Shown piece after piece: positions 15,926 to 24,776 of a stretch of 35,212 bases of DNA (the first letter of the stretch is position 1; each line of letters starts with the position of its first letter). Position numbers and translations under genes: made by a program. The notes under the pieces were generated by a model. The model ran no database searches, was not told the origin of the DNA, and saw only the letters and a program-made list of their open reading frames with translations. This stretch comes from Erythrobacter sp. (GTDB taxonomy: Bacteria; Pseudomonadota; Alphaproteobacteria; Sphingomonadales; Sphingomonadaceae), in NCBI GenBank assembly GCA_030065195.1, contig JASJDE010000005.1, forward strand, positions 1 through 35,212, given 5' to 3'.

Positions 15926-18652
15926 ATGGCGGATTCGAAAGTAGCGGATTGGGAGGACGCGCTGGAGCGGGCCAGAACCCATGCTCCCTTCCTCGCTCGA
16001 TCCCTCGATCGCCAGCCGGAACTTGCCGAATTGCTGAAGCATGGCGACGAAGAAGGCGCTTTTGCCTGGATCAGGGCAAGCAGTGCCGGATGCAATGTCG
16101 ACGAGGCGCTGCGCCGCGAGAGGCTCGCTCTGGCAACGGCGGTTGCGATCGGCGACATGGCGGGAGCATTTTCGCTCGACCGGGTTGTACGGGAACTGAC
16201 CGGCTTTGCCGACCGTGCACTGGACTGCGCAATCCGAACGGCCATCTCCGAGCGCACCGGTCAGGACAGCGTGACCGGATTCATCGCACTGGCGCTCGGA
16301 AAGCAGGGCGCAGGCGAACTCAATTACTCGTCGGATATCGATCCGATCTTGATCTACGATCCGGATACCCTTCCCCGCCGATCATCCGAGGATCCTGGTG
16401 AAGCGGCGCAAAGATATGCCAGGCGGATCGTGAAGCTGCTCTCGGAAAACACCCCCGAGGGATATGTGTTGCGCGTCGATCTGCGTTTGCGACCGGCGAG
16501 CGAAATCAGCCCGCTAGCGGTGCCCCGCGCTTCTGCGCTGGTGCATTATCAAGGCGAAGCGCTGGCGTGGGAGCGCGCAGCGTTCACGCGCGCGAGAGCG
16601 GCATGCGGCGACATTGCGGCGGGCGAGGAATTCCTCGAATCGATCAAGCCCTTCGTTTGGCGCCGACATCTCGATTTCGGAGCGATCCAGGAAATTCGGG
16701 ATCTGACGGCACGGATCCGGGCCAATCATTCGGGACCGACACGGCCTGGTCCCGGCTTCGACGTAAAGCGGGGGCGGGGCGGCATTCGCGAGATCGAGTT
16801 CTTTGCGCAAACCCATCAGCTGATCCACGGCGGACGCGATCCTTCGCTTCGAGTGCGCCGGACCCGGTCTGCGCTCGATGCGCTCGCAGGGGCAGGACGG
16901 ATCGATCCCGATCATGCGCAGATCCTGGGCGAATCCTACGATCGCTTGCGAACCGTCGAACACCGCCTCCAAATGGTGAACGACCGACAAACCCACACAC
17001 TGCCTCCAGACCCTGGGCTCGACGCGGTGGCGAAGCTCGATGGCTTGGAAAGCGGGCCAGCACTGATCGCCGAATTGGCCGAAGTGACCGATCGGGCGGG
17101 GCGTATCTATGACCAATTGATCGGAGTGAAAGAGACCGCGCCGATCCCCGTGCCGGACACGACTTCGGTTGCCGATGGGCTGAGCGGACTTGGTTTCCAC
17201 GATACGGAAGCACTGGCCGAGCGGGTCGAATCGTGGTGCGACGGCCGTTTTCAGTCGCTGCGCACACCGCAAGCGATCGGGGCCTTTGAACGGTTGAAGC
17301 CTGCCCTATTGAAGGCGATTGCTGAGAGCGACGATCCGATGCGTGCGCTTGCGCGGTGGGAAGGAATTTTGGAGCGCGCTCCGTCTGCGATCGCGTTGTT
17401 TCACCTGCTGAACGCGCGACCCAGACTTCTGGAGCGTTTGGTTGCCGCCCTGACCTTGTCGCCCATGCTGTCAGATGAAATCGGTCGCAGGCCCGAACTG
17501 CTCGATACGCTGCTAGACCTCAAGCCGTTATCCCAACCGGTCTCGGTGCCCGAGATCGTCGATAAAATGGAAAGCGACGCCGAACGTAGCGACTACGAAG
17601 CAAAGCTCGATTGCATTCGGCGGGTCACAGGCGAAGAACGGCTTGCGCTTGGAGTTCGGCTGATCGAGGCGGTCAATCCGGCTCAGTCGATTGCGCAGGC
17701 ATTGTGCGTGACTGCCGAAGCGGCCATCCAGGTCGCCACCAGAGCTGCCACGACCGAATTCGAACGGGCTCACGGACGGATAGAAGGAAGCGAACTCGTC
17801 GTTCTGGGCTTGGGTAGGCTCGGCGGTGGCGCGCTGACACATGCTTCGGACCTTGACTTGATCTATCTCTTTACCGGTGATTTCCGGGCGGAATCCGACG
17901 GCCGCCGGTCGCTTGGCGGAACGCTTTACTTCAATCGGTTGGCCACGCGAGTCAGCGCTGCGCTCTCGGTTCCAACGGCTCAGGGGCCACTATACGAAGT
18001 CGACACGCGGCTGCGCCCTCAAGGCAACCAAGGGCCGCTTGCCGTATCTGTCGAGGCGTTCGCGAAGTACCAGCGCGAAAGCGCATGGACCTGGGAACAT
18101 ATGGCGATGGCGCGCGCCCGCGTCATAGTGGGATCGCATGCTGCAAGGGCCGAACTGTCTTCCATCCTCAACGATGTTATCGCCAAGCACCGTGACCCCG
18201 AGGCGCTGCGTGAAGCCGTTCTGACAATGCGTGGAGAGATGGCGAAACACAAATCGCCGCGAGGAGCGCTGGACGTAAAGCTGCTTCGCGGCGGCTTGGT
18301 CGATATCGAGTTCATCGTCCACTTCCTGCAGCTGCGAGAAGGCGAAGCGCTCGCGACAACCAACCGTGAAGTGTTTTCACCCGATCTTCAGCGTGCGATC
18401 ACGGCCTTGATCGACTTGGGTCACCTGCCCAGCGAGTTTGCGGATTCCCATCGCGTGATGGCCGATCTACTCGTCGCCGGTCGCTTGCTCGCTCCTTCCG
18501 GGAACGACCCGCCGCCTGCCGCCGCGGCTGCGCTCGCCCGAGCTTGCCAATGCGACGACTTTGCGGAACTCAAGCATAATCTCGCCGTTTCCCGCGCATG
18601 CGTCGCCGCCGTTTGGGCCGACATGTTCGATCAGCAACTGGAGATTCAATGA
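15926..18652 (+). CDS. glnE: Bifunctional glutamine synthetase adenylyltransferase/adenylyl-removing enzyme
   Basis: GlnE adds AMP to, and removes it from, glutamine synthetase in response to nitrogen status through PII. The 908-residue protein has two nucleotidyltransferase domains: GKQGAGELNYSSDIDPILIYDPD (N-terminal, deadenylylating) and GLGRLGGGALTHASDLDLIYLF (C-terminal, adenylylating), each followed by its regulatory helical domain (KRGRGGIREIEFFAQTHQL and VKLLRGGLVDIEFIVHFLQL). Both active-site DxD motifs are intact. The start at 15926 has AAGAGAAG upstream; a possible start 17 codons earlier would overlap the inverted repeat. The stop overlaps the next ATG (ATGA), linking it to the peroxiredoxin gene. 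Confidence 0.97.
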   Translation: MADSKVADWEDALERARTHAPFLARSLDRQPELAELLKHGDEEGAFAWIRASSAGCNVDEALRRERLALATAVAIGDMAGAFSLDRVVRELTGFADRALDCAIRTAISERTGQDSVTGFIALALGKQGAGELNYSSDIDPILIYDPDTLPRRSSEDPGEAAQRYARRIVKLLSENTPEGYVLRVDLRLRPASEISPLAVPRASALVHYQGEALAWERAAFTRARAACGDIAAGEEFLESIKPFVWRRHLDFGAIQEIRDLTARIRANHSGPTRPGPGFDVKRGRGGIREIEFFAQTHQLIHGGRDPSLRVRRTRSALDALAGAGRIDPDHAQILGESYDRLRTVEHRLQMVNDRQTHTLPPDPGLDAVAKLDGLESGPALIAELAEVTDRAGRIYDQLIGVKETAPIPVPDTTSVADGLSGLGFHDTEALAERVESWCDGRFQSLRTPQAIGAFERLKPALLKAIAESDDPMRALARWEGILERAPSAIALFHLLNARPRLLERLVAALTLSPMLSDEIGRRPELLDTLLDLKPLSQPVSVPEIVDKMESDAERSDYEAKLDCIRRVTGEERLALGVRLIEAVNPAQSIAQALCVTAEAAIQVATRAATTEFERAHGRIEGSELVVLGLGRLGGGALTHASDLDLIYLFTGDFRAESDGRRSLGGTLYFNRLATRVSAALSVPTAQGPLYEVDTRLRPQGNQGPLAVSVEAFAKYQRESAWTWEHMAMARARVIVGSHAARAELSSILNDVIAKHRDPEALREAVLTMRGEMAKHKSPRGALDVKLLRGGLVDIEFIVHFLQLREGEALATTNREVFSPDLQRAITALIDLGHLPSEFADSHRVMADLLVAGRLLAPSGNDPPPAAAAALARACQCDDFAELKHNLAVSRACVAAVWADMFDQQLEIQ

Positions 18653-19125
18653 TGACCGCACTTCCCGCCGCCGGCGATACAATGCCCGATATCGCCATGG
18701 GGACTCCCGACGGAGGAACCGTCAAACCATCCGATTTCAAGGGAAAGAAGCTGGTCGTATTCTTCTATCCGAAAGACAACACGCCGGGTTGCACGACGGA
18801 AGCGAAGGACTTCACGGCACTCAAATCGGACTTCGATGCGGCTGGGGTCGAGCTACTTGGCGTAAGCAAGGACAGCGCCAAGAAGCACCAGAATTTCATC
18901 GCAAAACACGATCTCACTACCGCACTTGCGACCGATGCGGAGGAGAACGGATTGTCCGATGCGCTCGGAATCTGGACCGAAAAGAAGATGTACGGGAAGG
19001 CCTTCATGGGCATGGTTCGCACGACCTATCTGATCGACGCGGACGGCAAGATTGCCAAAGTCTGGAACAAGGTGAAGGTGAAGGGGCACGCCGAAGAAGT
19101 GCTGGCGGCTGCCAAGGCGCTTTGA
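18649..19125 (+). CDS. bcp: Thioredoxin-dependent peroxiredoxin, BCP/PrxQ family, single cysteine
   Basis: A 158-residue thiol peroxidase that reduces hydrogen and organic peroxides. The peroxidatic Cys48 lies in the conserved PKDNTPGCTTEAKDF; family signatures KLVVFFYP and RTTYLIDADGKI are present. E. coli BCP has a second cysteine five residues on; here that position is Lys53, and no other cysteine occurs in the protein, so it must work as a 1-Cys enzyme with an outside thiol. The start codon overlaps the glnE stop; GGAG lies six bases upstream. A second ATG follows directly and may also be used. Confidence 0.95.
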   Translation: MMTALPAAGDTMPDIAMGTPDGGTVKPSDFKGKKLVVFFYPKDNTPGCTTEAKDFTALKSDFDAAGVELLGVSKDSAKKHQNFIAKHDLTTALATDAEENGLSDALGIWTEKKMYGKAFMGMVRTTYLIDADGKIAKVWNKVKVKGHAEEVLAAAKAL

Positions 19126-19130
19126 CTCGC

Positions 19131-19922
19131 ATGCAATCCGTCGCTTCCGCGATCCGCGCCGCGCTGTTAACCAGCGAACCGCGTGCAAAGTGTTTCGCTA
19201 CCCGCGATGTGGCACGGCGCTGGCGAAAGGGCGACTTGGCAAGGGTTTTCGATATCGAAATGCCCGATGACCCGGCTCGGCCCCAGCGGCCGGAACTCTT
19301 GCCGCCGAATCGGATGCCCAAACGCGGCAAGTTCGGCTCTGATCGCGGGCGAATCGCCCTTTGGCACAGTCTCGCGCATATCGAATTCGTTGCGATCGAC
19401 CTGGCACTGGACATAGCCGGGCGATTCGGTGCCCAGATGGGCGAGGAATTCGTATCCGATTTCCTTTCGGTCGCGGCTGACGAAGCGATGCATTTCGCAC
19501 TGTTGGCTCGCAAGCTGGAAAGCCTGGGCAGTGGCTACGGCAACCTGCCCGCGCATGGCGGGCTTTGGCAGGCCGCTCACTCGACCCGGCACGACGTTGG
19601 AGCGCGGCTGGCGGTGGTGCCAATGGTGCTCGAAGCGCGCGGACTTGATGTCACGCCGACGACCCTCGAAAGGGTCAATGCGGCTGGCGACGAGCATGGA
19701 GCAAAAATCCTTGCACGTATTCTTGACGACGAAATCAACCATGTTGGATTCGGCACCAAGCACTTTCTACGATACGCCGAAATGGTCGGGTCGAATCCCC
19801 AAAACCTATGGAAATCCTTGGTTCGGGAGCATCTCAGAGGTGCGGTTAAGCCACCATTCAACGACTCAGCGCGTCTTGCAGCCGGTTTGTCGCGGGACTT
19901 TTACGAAGACATTGCGCTTTAA
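19131..19922 (+). CDS. DUF455 ferritin-like protein
   Basis: A 263-residue helical protein of the DUF455 family, a ferritin-like diiron fold distantly related to tRNA hydroxylase MiaE. Carboxylate/histidine motifs are visible: AHIEFVAIDLALD, ADEAMHFALLARKL, and DDEINHVGFGTKHF, in the spacing expected for a two-iron site. The reaction is unknown. It starts five bases after the peroxiredoxin stop, so glnE, bcp and this gene are probably one unit; a TTG overlapping the bcp stop is an alternative start. A diiron protein beside a peroxide-reducing enzyme hints at oxidative chemistry, but this is inference. Confidence 0.9.
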   Translation: MQSVASAIRAALLTSEPRAKCFATRDVARRWRKGDLARVFDIEMPDDPARPQRPELLPPNRMPKRGKFGSDRGRIALWHSLAHIEFVAIDLALDIAGRFGAQMGEEFVSDFLSVAADEAMHFALLARKLESLGSGYGNLPAHGGLWQAAHSTRHDVGARLAVVPMVLEARGLDVTPTTLERVNAAGDEHGAKILARILDDEINHVGFGTKHFLRYAEMVGSNPQNLWKSLVREHLRGAVKPPFNDSARLAAGLSRDFYEDIAL

Positions 19923-20087
19923 CGAATCAGCCCGATAACTCGCTTTCACAAGTTCTGGCGGGTCTTGGGGCCAGTTCAAACCGAGTGTGAGATGCCGCAA
20001 CGGGGTTGTAGGGCCCCAACCCGGATTGAAGCACGTTGAACCATTTTAGCAGACGAATACGTCGCAAAAGATAGGACCGGGTCAGGC

Positions 20088-20789
20088 ATGACAACGCTTT
20101 TCAAGCGGCAATTTTCCAAGTTGGCTGGCGCGTCGCTCGCAGCGGCCATGTTGATCGCAGGCTCCCCTGCTATCGCCAACTCCTCGTCGAATGCAGCAGC
20201 AGCGGACGTCACCGAGCCGCTGCGCGAAGCGCAGACGGAAACGCTGGCCACAGGTGACAAGAAGTTCCGCGAATTGTTTGCAAGCTGGGTTGCGCTGGAC
20301 AAGGCAGGTCCCGACGCTCCGGTCGAACGCACGACTGTTGCGATACCGTCGCTTATGCCGCTCGCTGGCGGCCGTATGACGAGCGGCTACGGCATGCGGT
20401 TGCATCCCGTAATCAAGAAACGACGCAAGCACAAAGGCGTCGATATTGCGGCTCCGACTGGCACGCCGGTCTACGCGGCGGCCGATGGCATGGTGGGACG
20501 CGCCGACTGGTTTTCCAGCTACGGGCTGTACATCCGGATCGATCACGGGGCCGATATGGAAACCCGCTACGCGCATCTTTCCAAATTGGCGGTTGCTGCT
20601 GGCGAGCGAGTGCGCAAAGGCGACCTGATCGGGTATGTCGGCTCTACAGGCCGTTCGACCGGGCCGCACCTTCATTACGAAGTACGTATCGGCGGGGTTG
20701 CGGTTGATCCAATTCCCTATATGGTAGAGCGCACAGTTCAGGTTGCGGCACGCGACAACGAGCAGGCGACTGGGACCGGCGGCGAGTAA
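20088..20789 (+). CDS. M23-family (LytM-type) metallopeptidase, secreted
   Basis: The 233-residue protein has a signal peptide (LAGASLAAAMLIAGSPAIANS) and a LytM zinc endopeptidase domain: MTSGYGMRLHPV, HKGVDIAAPTGTPVYAAADG, and GPHLHYEVRIGG with the HLH ligand motif. Both the HxxxD and HxH zinc motifs are intact, so it is expected to cut peptidoglycan cross-bridges in the periplasm rather than act as an inactive EnvC-like regulator. The ATG at 20088 is the first in frame. A clear terminator lies 62 bases after the stop. Confidence 0.94.
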   Translation: MTTLFKRQFSKLAGASLAAAMLIAGSPAIANSSSNAAAADVTEPLREAQTETLATGDKKFRELFASWVALDKAGPDAPVERTTVAIPSLMPLAGGRMTSGYGMRLHPVIKKRRKHKGVDIAAPTGTPVYAAADGMVGRADWFSSYGLYIRIDHGADMETRYAHLSKLAVAAGERVRKGDLIGYVGSTGRSTGPHLHYEVRIGGVAVDPIPYMVERTVQVAARDNEQATGTGGE

Positions 20790-20805
20790 GCCGCCCGATG
20801 AGTTA

Positions 20806-20845
20806 ACCCGCCTGGAAGCGGGTCGGACATTGGAGAGGGTGTCCG
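20806..20845 (+). other. Two small hairpins between the M23 gene and its terminator
   Basis: ACCCGC (20806-20811) pairs with GCGGGT (20818-20823), and CGGACA (20824-20829) with TGTCCG (20840-20845), directly next to each other and seven bases before the terminator stem. They may only stabilise the mRNA 3' end, or the whole 20806-20880 stretch could be a processed 3'-UTR RNA. Confidence 0.4.
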
Positions 20846-20851
20846 AATATG

Positions 20852-20880
20852 GGCGGCGGGTTCACCCGCCGCCTTTTTTT
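20852..20880 (+). terminator. Rho-independent terminator after the M23 peptidase gene
   Basis: GGCGGCGGG (20852-20860) pairs with CCCGCCGCC (20865-20873) around a four-base TTCA loop and is followed by seven T (20874-20880). This is the strongest intrinsic terminator in the window. Confidence 0.93.
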
Positions 20881-21002
20881 GTGTCAAGATCCGGCGATCG
20901 ACATTTCCGATTTCGCTTGCGAGCCTCCCCTTCGTCGTTAGATTTCTCCGCCGAGTGATGGCGCGCCCTACGATGTGGCTGCCTTGAGGGAGAGAAATAC
21001 GA

Positions 21003-22547
21003 ATGACCATGCATCCGATCGCGCATGCCGCAAACCGTCCCGACCATCCCGCGGTGATCATGGCCGGTTCGGGCGCGCAGATGACCTATGGTGAGATGGA
21101 CAAGGCTGCAAACCGGTTTGCCCAACTGCTCCGTGCACACGGCTTTGCGCCAGACGACGCCTTTGCGGTGCTGCTCGAAAACCGGATCGAGTTTTTCACA
21201 CTGGTATGGGGCTCGCAGCGCGCAGGGACATTGCTGGTGCCGATCTCCACTCGCCTCACGGCGCCGGAGATTTCCTACATCCTCAAGGACAGCGGATCGA
21301 AGCTGCTGATCACTTCGCACGCGTTCGATCATGTTCTCCCCGACATTCGCGGCGAATGTCCAGACCTGCCCGTGCTGTTGGTAGGCGATGGCGGCGCCGA
21401 GGATTTCGACGCCGCGCTCGCCGGACAATCCGACGAGCCAATCCCGGATCAACGCGCCGGGGCGACCATGCTCTACAGCTCGGGAACCACCGGCAGGCCC
21501 AAGGGCATTCGCCCCGCGCCGCCGGAAGACCCCGATCCGCAGGCGATGATTCCTTTCCTCGGCCTTGCAACGATGGGCGCCGGTATGCCCACAGATGGCA
21601 GCATGATCTACTTGTCGCCCGCTCCTCTTTACCACGCTGCGCCGCTCGCCTGGTGTTCGGCGGCCCAGCGCCTCGGCGGGACGCTGGTGGTGATGGAGAA
21701 ATTCGAGCCCGAAACAGCGCTGGCGGCCATCGAGAAATACAAAATCACCGACAGCCAATGGGTGCCAACCCATTTTGTGCGGTTCCTCAAGCTGGATCCC
21801 GCGATCCGGACCAAATACGACCTGTCGAGCCACCGGCGTGCGCTCCACGCCGCCGCGCCTTGCCCGGTCCCGATCAAGCGCGAGATGATCGAATGGTGGG
21901 GTCCAATCGTGAACGAATACTATGCCGGATCCGAAGGAATCGGGATGACGATGATTGGCGCAACCGATTGGCTCGTGCATCCCGGCTCGGTTGGAAAGGT
22001 GATCTACGGCCAGCTGCATGTCTGTGGACCGGACGGGGAAGAGGTGCCGGCGGGCACTGATGGCCTGATCTATTTCGAGAACGTCCTGCTGCCGACCTAT
22101 CATAACGATCCCGAAAAGACTGCCGAGGCGATGCATCCCAAGGGTTGGATGACGCTGGGCGACATCGGGCATGTCGACGAGGACGGCTACCTGTTCCTGA
22201 CCGATCGCAAGAGCCACATGATCATCTCGGGCGGGGTCAACATCTACCCGCAAGAGATCGAAAACCTGCTTGTGACTCATGATAAGGTGATGGATGCAGC
22301 TGTCATCGGTGCGCCCGACCCTGATCTTGGCGAGAAGGTCGTGGCGGTGGTGCAGCCGCTCGATATGACCGATGCCGGAGATGCTTTCGAAGAAGAGCTC
22401 CGCGATTTTCTTGCGCCGAACCTTGCGCGGATCAAGATGCCTAAGCTGTTCGATTTCCGCCCCGACCTTCCGCGCGAAGCCAATGGCAAACTATACAAGC
22501 GCGAGTTGCGCGATGAGTATGCGGCCAAGGCGCAGGAGAATGCGTAA
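21003..22547 (+). CDS. Acyl-CoA synthetase / AMP-dependent ligase (FadD-like)
   Basis: A 514-residue adenylate-forming enzyme that activates a carboxylic acid to its CoA thioester. The P-loop signature MLYSSGTTGRPKG (about residues 156-168), NEYYAGSEG, GWMTLGDIGHVDEDGYLFLTDRKSHMIISGGVNIYPQEIE and the C-terminal catalytic lysine region LPREANGKLYKREL are all present. The substrate is unknown; the directly following P450 gene suggests a hydrophobic substrate such as a terpenoid, steroid side chain or fatty acid. GGGAGAG about nine bases upstream supports the start. TTGCGA (20918-20923) and TAGATT (20940-20945), 16 bases apart, are a weak promoter candidate after the preceding terminator. Confidence 0.94.
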   Translation: MTMHPIAHAANRPDHPAVIMAGSGAQMTYGEMDKAANRFAQLLRAHGFAPDDAFAVLLENRIEFFTLVWGSQRAGTLLVPISTRLTAPEISYILKDSGSKLLITSHAFDHVLPDIRGECPDLPVLLVGDGGAEDFDAALAGQSDEPIPDQRAGATMLYSSGTTGRPKGIRPAPPEDPDPQAMIPFLGLATMGAGMPTDGSMIYLSPAPLYHAAPLAWCSAAQRLGGTLVVMEKFEPETALAAIEKYKITDSQWVPTHFVRFLKLDPAIRTKYDLSSHRRALHAAAPCPVPIKREMIEWWGPIVNEYYAGSEGIGMTMIGATDWLVHPGSVGKVIYGQLHVCGPDGEEVPAGTDGLIYFENVLLPTYHNDPEKTAEAMHPKGWMTLGDIGHVDEDGYLFLTDRKSHMIISGGVNIYPQEIENLLVTHDKVMDAAVIGAPDPDLGEKVVAVVQPLDMTDAGDAFEEELRDFLAPNLARIKMPKLFDFRPDLPREANGKLYKRELRDEYAAKAQENA

Positions 22548-23839
22548 TGGCGAGCGCAGCGGAAGTCTTGCCCAGCGATATTGCCCGCCAGGTCATCGCG
22601 CCTGAATCTTACGCTGAGTGGAATGCACTGCTCAATACGTTCGACCGGCTTCGTGAAGAGGCACCGGTTGCGAAGGTTGTCGCCGAAGACGATAGCTTCG
22701 AACCCTTCTGGCTGATCACCCGCTATGACGACGTGATGCGGATTTCGAAGGATAACACCAGGTTCCTAAACAATCCCAAGCCGGTGGTGTTCGCTACGCG
22801 TCAGGCGACCGAATTCAGCCGCGCAGCGACCGGCTCTAACATGCTGGTCGATTCACTGGTCGTGTTTGATGCGCCGATCCACCCGAAATATCGCAAGCTC
22901 ACGCAAGACTGGTTCATGCCGCGCAATCTCAAGCTGATTGAAGGCGAGATCCGCAGGCTGGCAGACAAGCTGGTACAATCCATGATCGATGATGGTCCCG
23001 AGGTCGACTTCGTCAAGAGAGTCGCTGCGCCGATGCCGCTCCATGTCATTATGCAGATTCTCGGTATTCCCGAAGAAGACGAACCGAAAATGCTGATGCT
23101 GACCCAGCAGATGTTCGGCGGTCAGGACGCCGATCTTTCCGGTTCCGGCATGGAAAACATGACCGCCGAGCAAATCACTCAACTTGTCGCGGGCGCAGTC
23201 AAGAATTTCGAGGATTATTTCGCGGGGATCGCTGCAGAACGGCGGGCCAACCCAACGGACGATGTTGCCAGTGTGATCGCCAATGCCAAGGTCGATGGAG
23301 AGCCGCTACCCGATCGCGACATGGCCGGATACTACATCATCATGGCCGCCGCCGGGCACGACACAACGTCCGCGACCATGTCGGGCGCGATGCTGGCCCT
23401 AGCGCGGGACCCGGGGGAATTCGCCAAGGTCAAGGCCGATCGCTCGCTGCTCCCAGGACTGGTCGAGGAAGCGATCCGCTGGACGACTGCTGTTCAACAT
23501 TTCATGCGCACTGCAGCGGAGGATGTCGAAATGGGAGGGCAGCAGATCAAGGCGGGCGACTGGATGATGCTCAACTACGTTTCGGCCAATCACGATCCTG
23601 CGCAATTTGACCGTCCGCGAGAATTCGACGCCAGCCGCACTCCCAACCGTCACATGGCGTTTGGAGCGGGCGCCCATCAATGCCTCGGACTACACCTCGC
23701 GCGTTTGCAGATCCGGATACTGTTCGAAGCGCTTCTGGATCGCCTTGAGGAAGTTGAACTGGCGGGCGAGCCTGCCCGTTCAAGCTCGACTTTCGTCGGC
23801 GGCCTAAAGACCTTGCCGCTGCGAATTCAAGTCAAGTAG
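22547..23839 (+). CDS. Cytochrome P450
   Basis: A 430-residue soluble bacterial P450, a heme monooxygenase needing a ferredoxin and reductase not seen in this window. Signatures: I-helix AAAGHDTTSATMSG (oxygen activation), K-helix EEAIRW (ExxR), and heme loop FGAGAHQCLGLHLAR with the iron ligand Cys379. It has no membrane anchor. The I-helix and heme loop resemble class I enzymes of the CYP107/108/125 type more than alkane-hydroxylating CYP153. It overlaps the acyl-CoA synthetase by one base (TAATG), so the two are translated together and likely act on one substrate. The 208 bases after it contain only a doubtful 22-codon frame. Confidence 0.95.
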   Translation: MASAAEVLPSDIARQVIAPESYAEWNALLNTFDRLREEAPVAKVVAEDDSFEPFWLITRYDDVMRISKDNTRFLNNPKPVVFATRQATEFSRAATGSNMLVDSLVVFDAPIHPKYRKLTQDWFMPRNLKLIEGEIRRLADKLVQSMIDDGPEVDFVKRVAAPMPLHVIMQILGIPEEDEPKMLMLTQQMFGGQDADLSGSGMENMTAEQITQLVAGAVKNFEDYFAGIAAERRANPTDDVASVIANAKVDGEPLPDRDMAGYYIIMAAAGHDTTSATMSGAMLALARDPGEFAKVKADRSLLPGLVEEAIRWTTAVQHFMRTAAEDVEMGGQQIKAGDWMMLNYVSANHDPAQFDRPREFDASRTPNRHMAFGAGAHQCLGLHLARLQIRILFEALLDRLEEVELAGEPARSSSTFVGGLKTLPLRIQVK

Positions 23840-23982
23840 CTTCGAAACCCAAGCCCTCGATATGGGTAGCGGGCGCAACAATGCAAGGAGTGCGCGAAAA
23901 TATTGTTTCAATACGGGGTTGATATCGAAACTATGTACGATTTTCCTGTTATTTCCGGGCAACATGTGTTAATACTCGGTTC

Positions 23983-24051
23983 ATGGGAAAAATCAGGAAC
24001 GAAACCGTTGCAGTGTTTGCGGCGCGCTTCGTTGCAGGTCTAACGCGATGA
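23983..24051 (+). CDS. Possible 22-codon upstream frame coupled to yqiJ
   Basis: A short frame starting MGKIRNETVAVFAARF and ending in TGA overlaps the yqiJ ATG as ATGA. It has no convincing ribosome-binding site and no known similarity. If translated it could couple ribosomes onto yqiJ, whose own Shine-Dalgarno (AGGT) is weak. It could equally be chance. Confidence 0.2.
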   Translation: MGKIRNETVAVFAARFVAGLTR

Positions 24052-24704
24052 CCCTGCTCGAGCCGTACAACATCCCTTTTGCTGCCGCAGCCATCCTGCT
24101 GGTGTTCATCGCGCTCGCGCAAGTGATCGGGATGGGCGACCTCTTTGAGGGCGCGGATGCCGACATCGATCTCGAGGTCGATCTCGACACACCCGATGGT
24201 GCGGACGTGCTCGGCAGCGGCGGTTTCTTCGAAGGAATGTTCAGCCTGATGGGGATCGGCCGCGTGCCGTTCCTGATCTGGCTGACTGTGCTCCTGTTTG
24301 TATTCGCGGGGATCGGTGTATCGATCCAGCAGCTGGCGATCGGCGTGCTGGGCGCTCCGCTTTCGACGTTACTCGCGGCGGTTGCCGCCGGTGTGGTCGC
24401 ATTGCCGCTCAACGGAGCACTCACCCGCCCACTGGCGCGACTGCTTCCACAGGATGAGACGACCGCGATCGATGTGCGCAGCCTGGTGCGGCGCGATGCC
24501 GAGATCCAGACAGGCACGGCCCGACGCGGTTCCCCCGCGCGAGCAAAGGTCGTCGATGGGCATGGCCAGTCTCACTTCGTGATGGTGGAGCCGCACGATC
24601 CCGATGCGGCGCTGGTGGAAGGCGAGACTGTGCTGCTGGTCAGGCGTGAAGGTGCGACCTTCTTCGCGGTGCAATACGAGAACCCGTTGCTGGGCATCGA
24701 CTGA
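24048..24704 (+). CDS. yqiJ: YqiJ-family OB-fold membrane protein (NfeD-like partner of flotillin)
   Basis: The 218-residue protein has an N-terminal membrane segment (IPFAAAAILLVFIALAQVIG), an acidic loop (GADADIDLEVDLDTPDGAD), two more membrane segments (FLIWLTVLLFVFAGIGVSI and LLAAVAAGVVALPL), and a C-terminal OB-like beta domain (about 140-218) with GTARRGSPARAKVVDGHG. YqiJ/NfeD proteins are encoded next to flotillin-like SPFH proteins and act with them in the inner membrane, with proposed roles in membrane domain organisation and stress. The flotillin gene follows 72 bases downstream. Confidence 0.9.
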   Translation: MTLLEPYNIPFAAAAILLVFIALAQVIGMGDLFEGADADIDLEVDLDTPDGADVLGSGGFFEGMFSLMGIGRVPFLIWLTVLLFVFAGIGVSIQQLAIGVLGAPLSTLLAAVAAGVVALPLNGALTRPLARLLPQDETTAIDVRSLVRRDAEIQTGTARRGSPARAKVVDGHGQSHFVMVEPHDPDAALVEGETVLLVRREGATFFAVQYENPLLGID

Positions 24705-24776
24705 CGACGCCCGAAAACACGCGCGATCCGCCAACCCCGACGGCGGGAACGCGCATAACAGAAAACAGGAGGAAGA

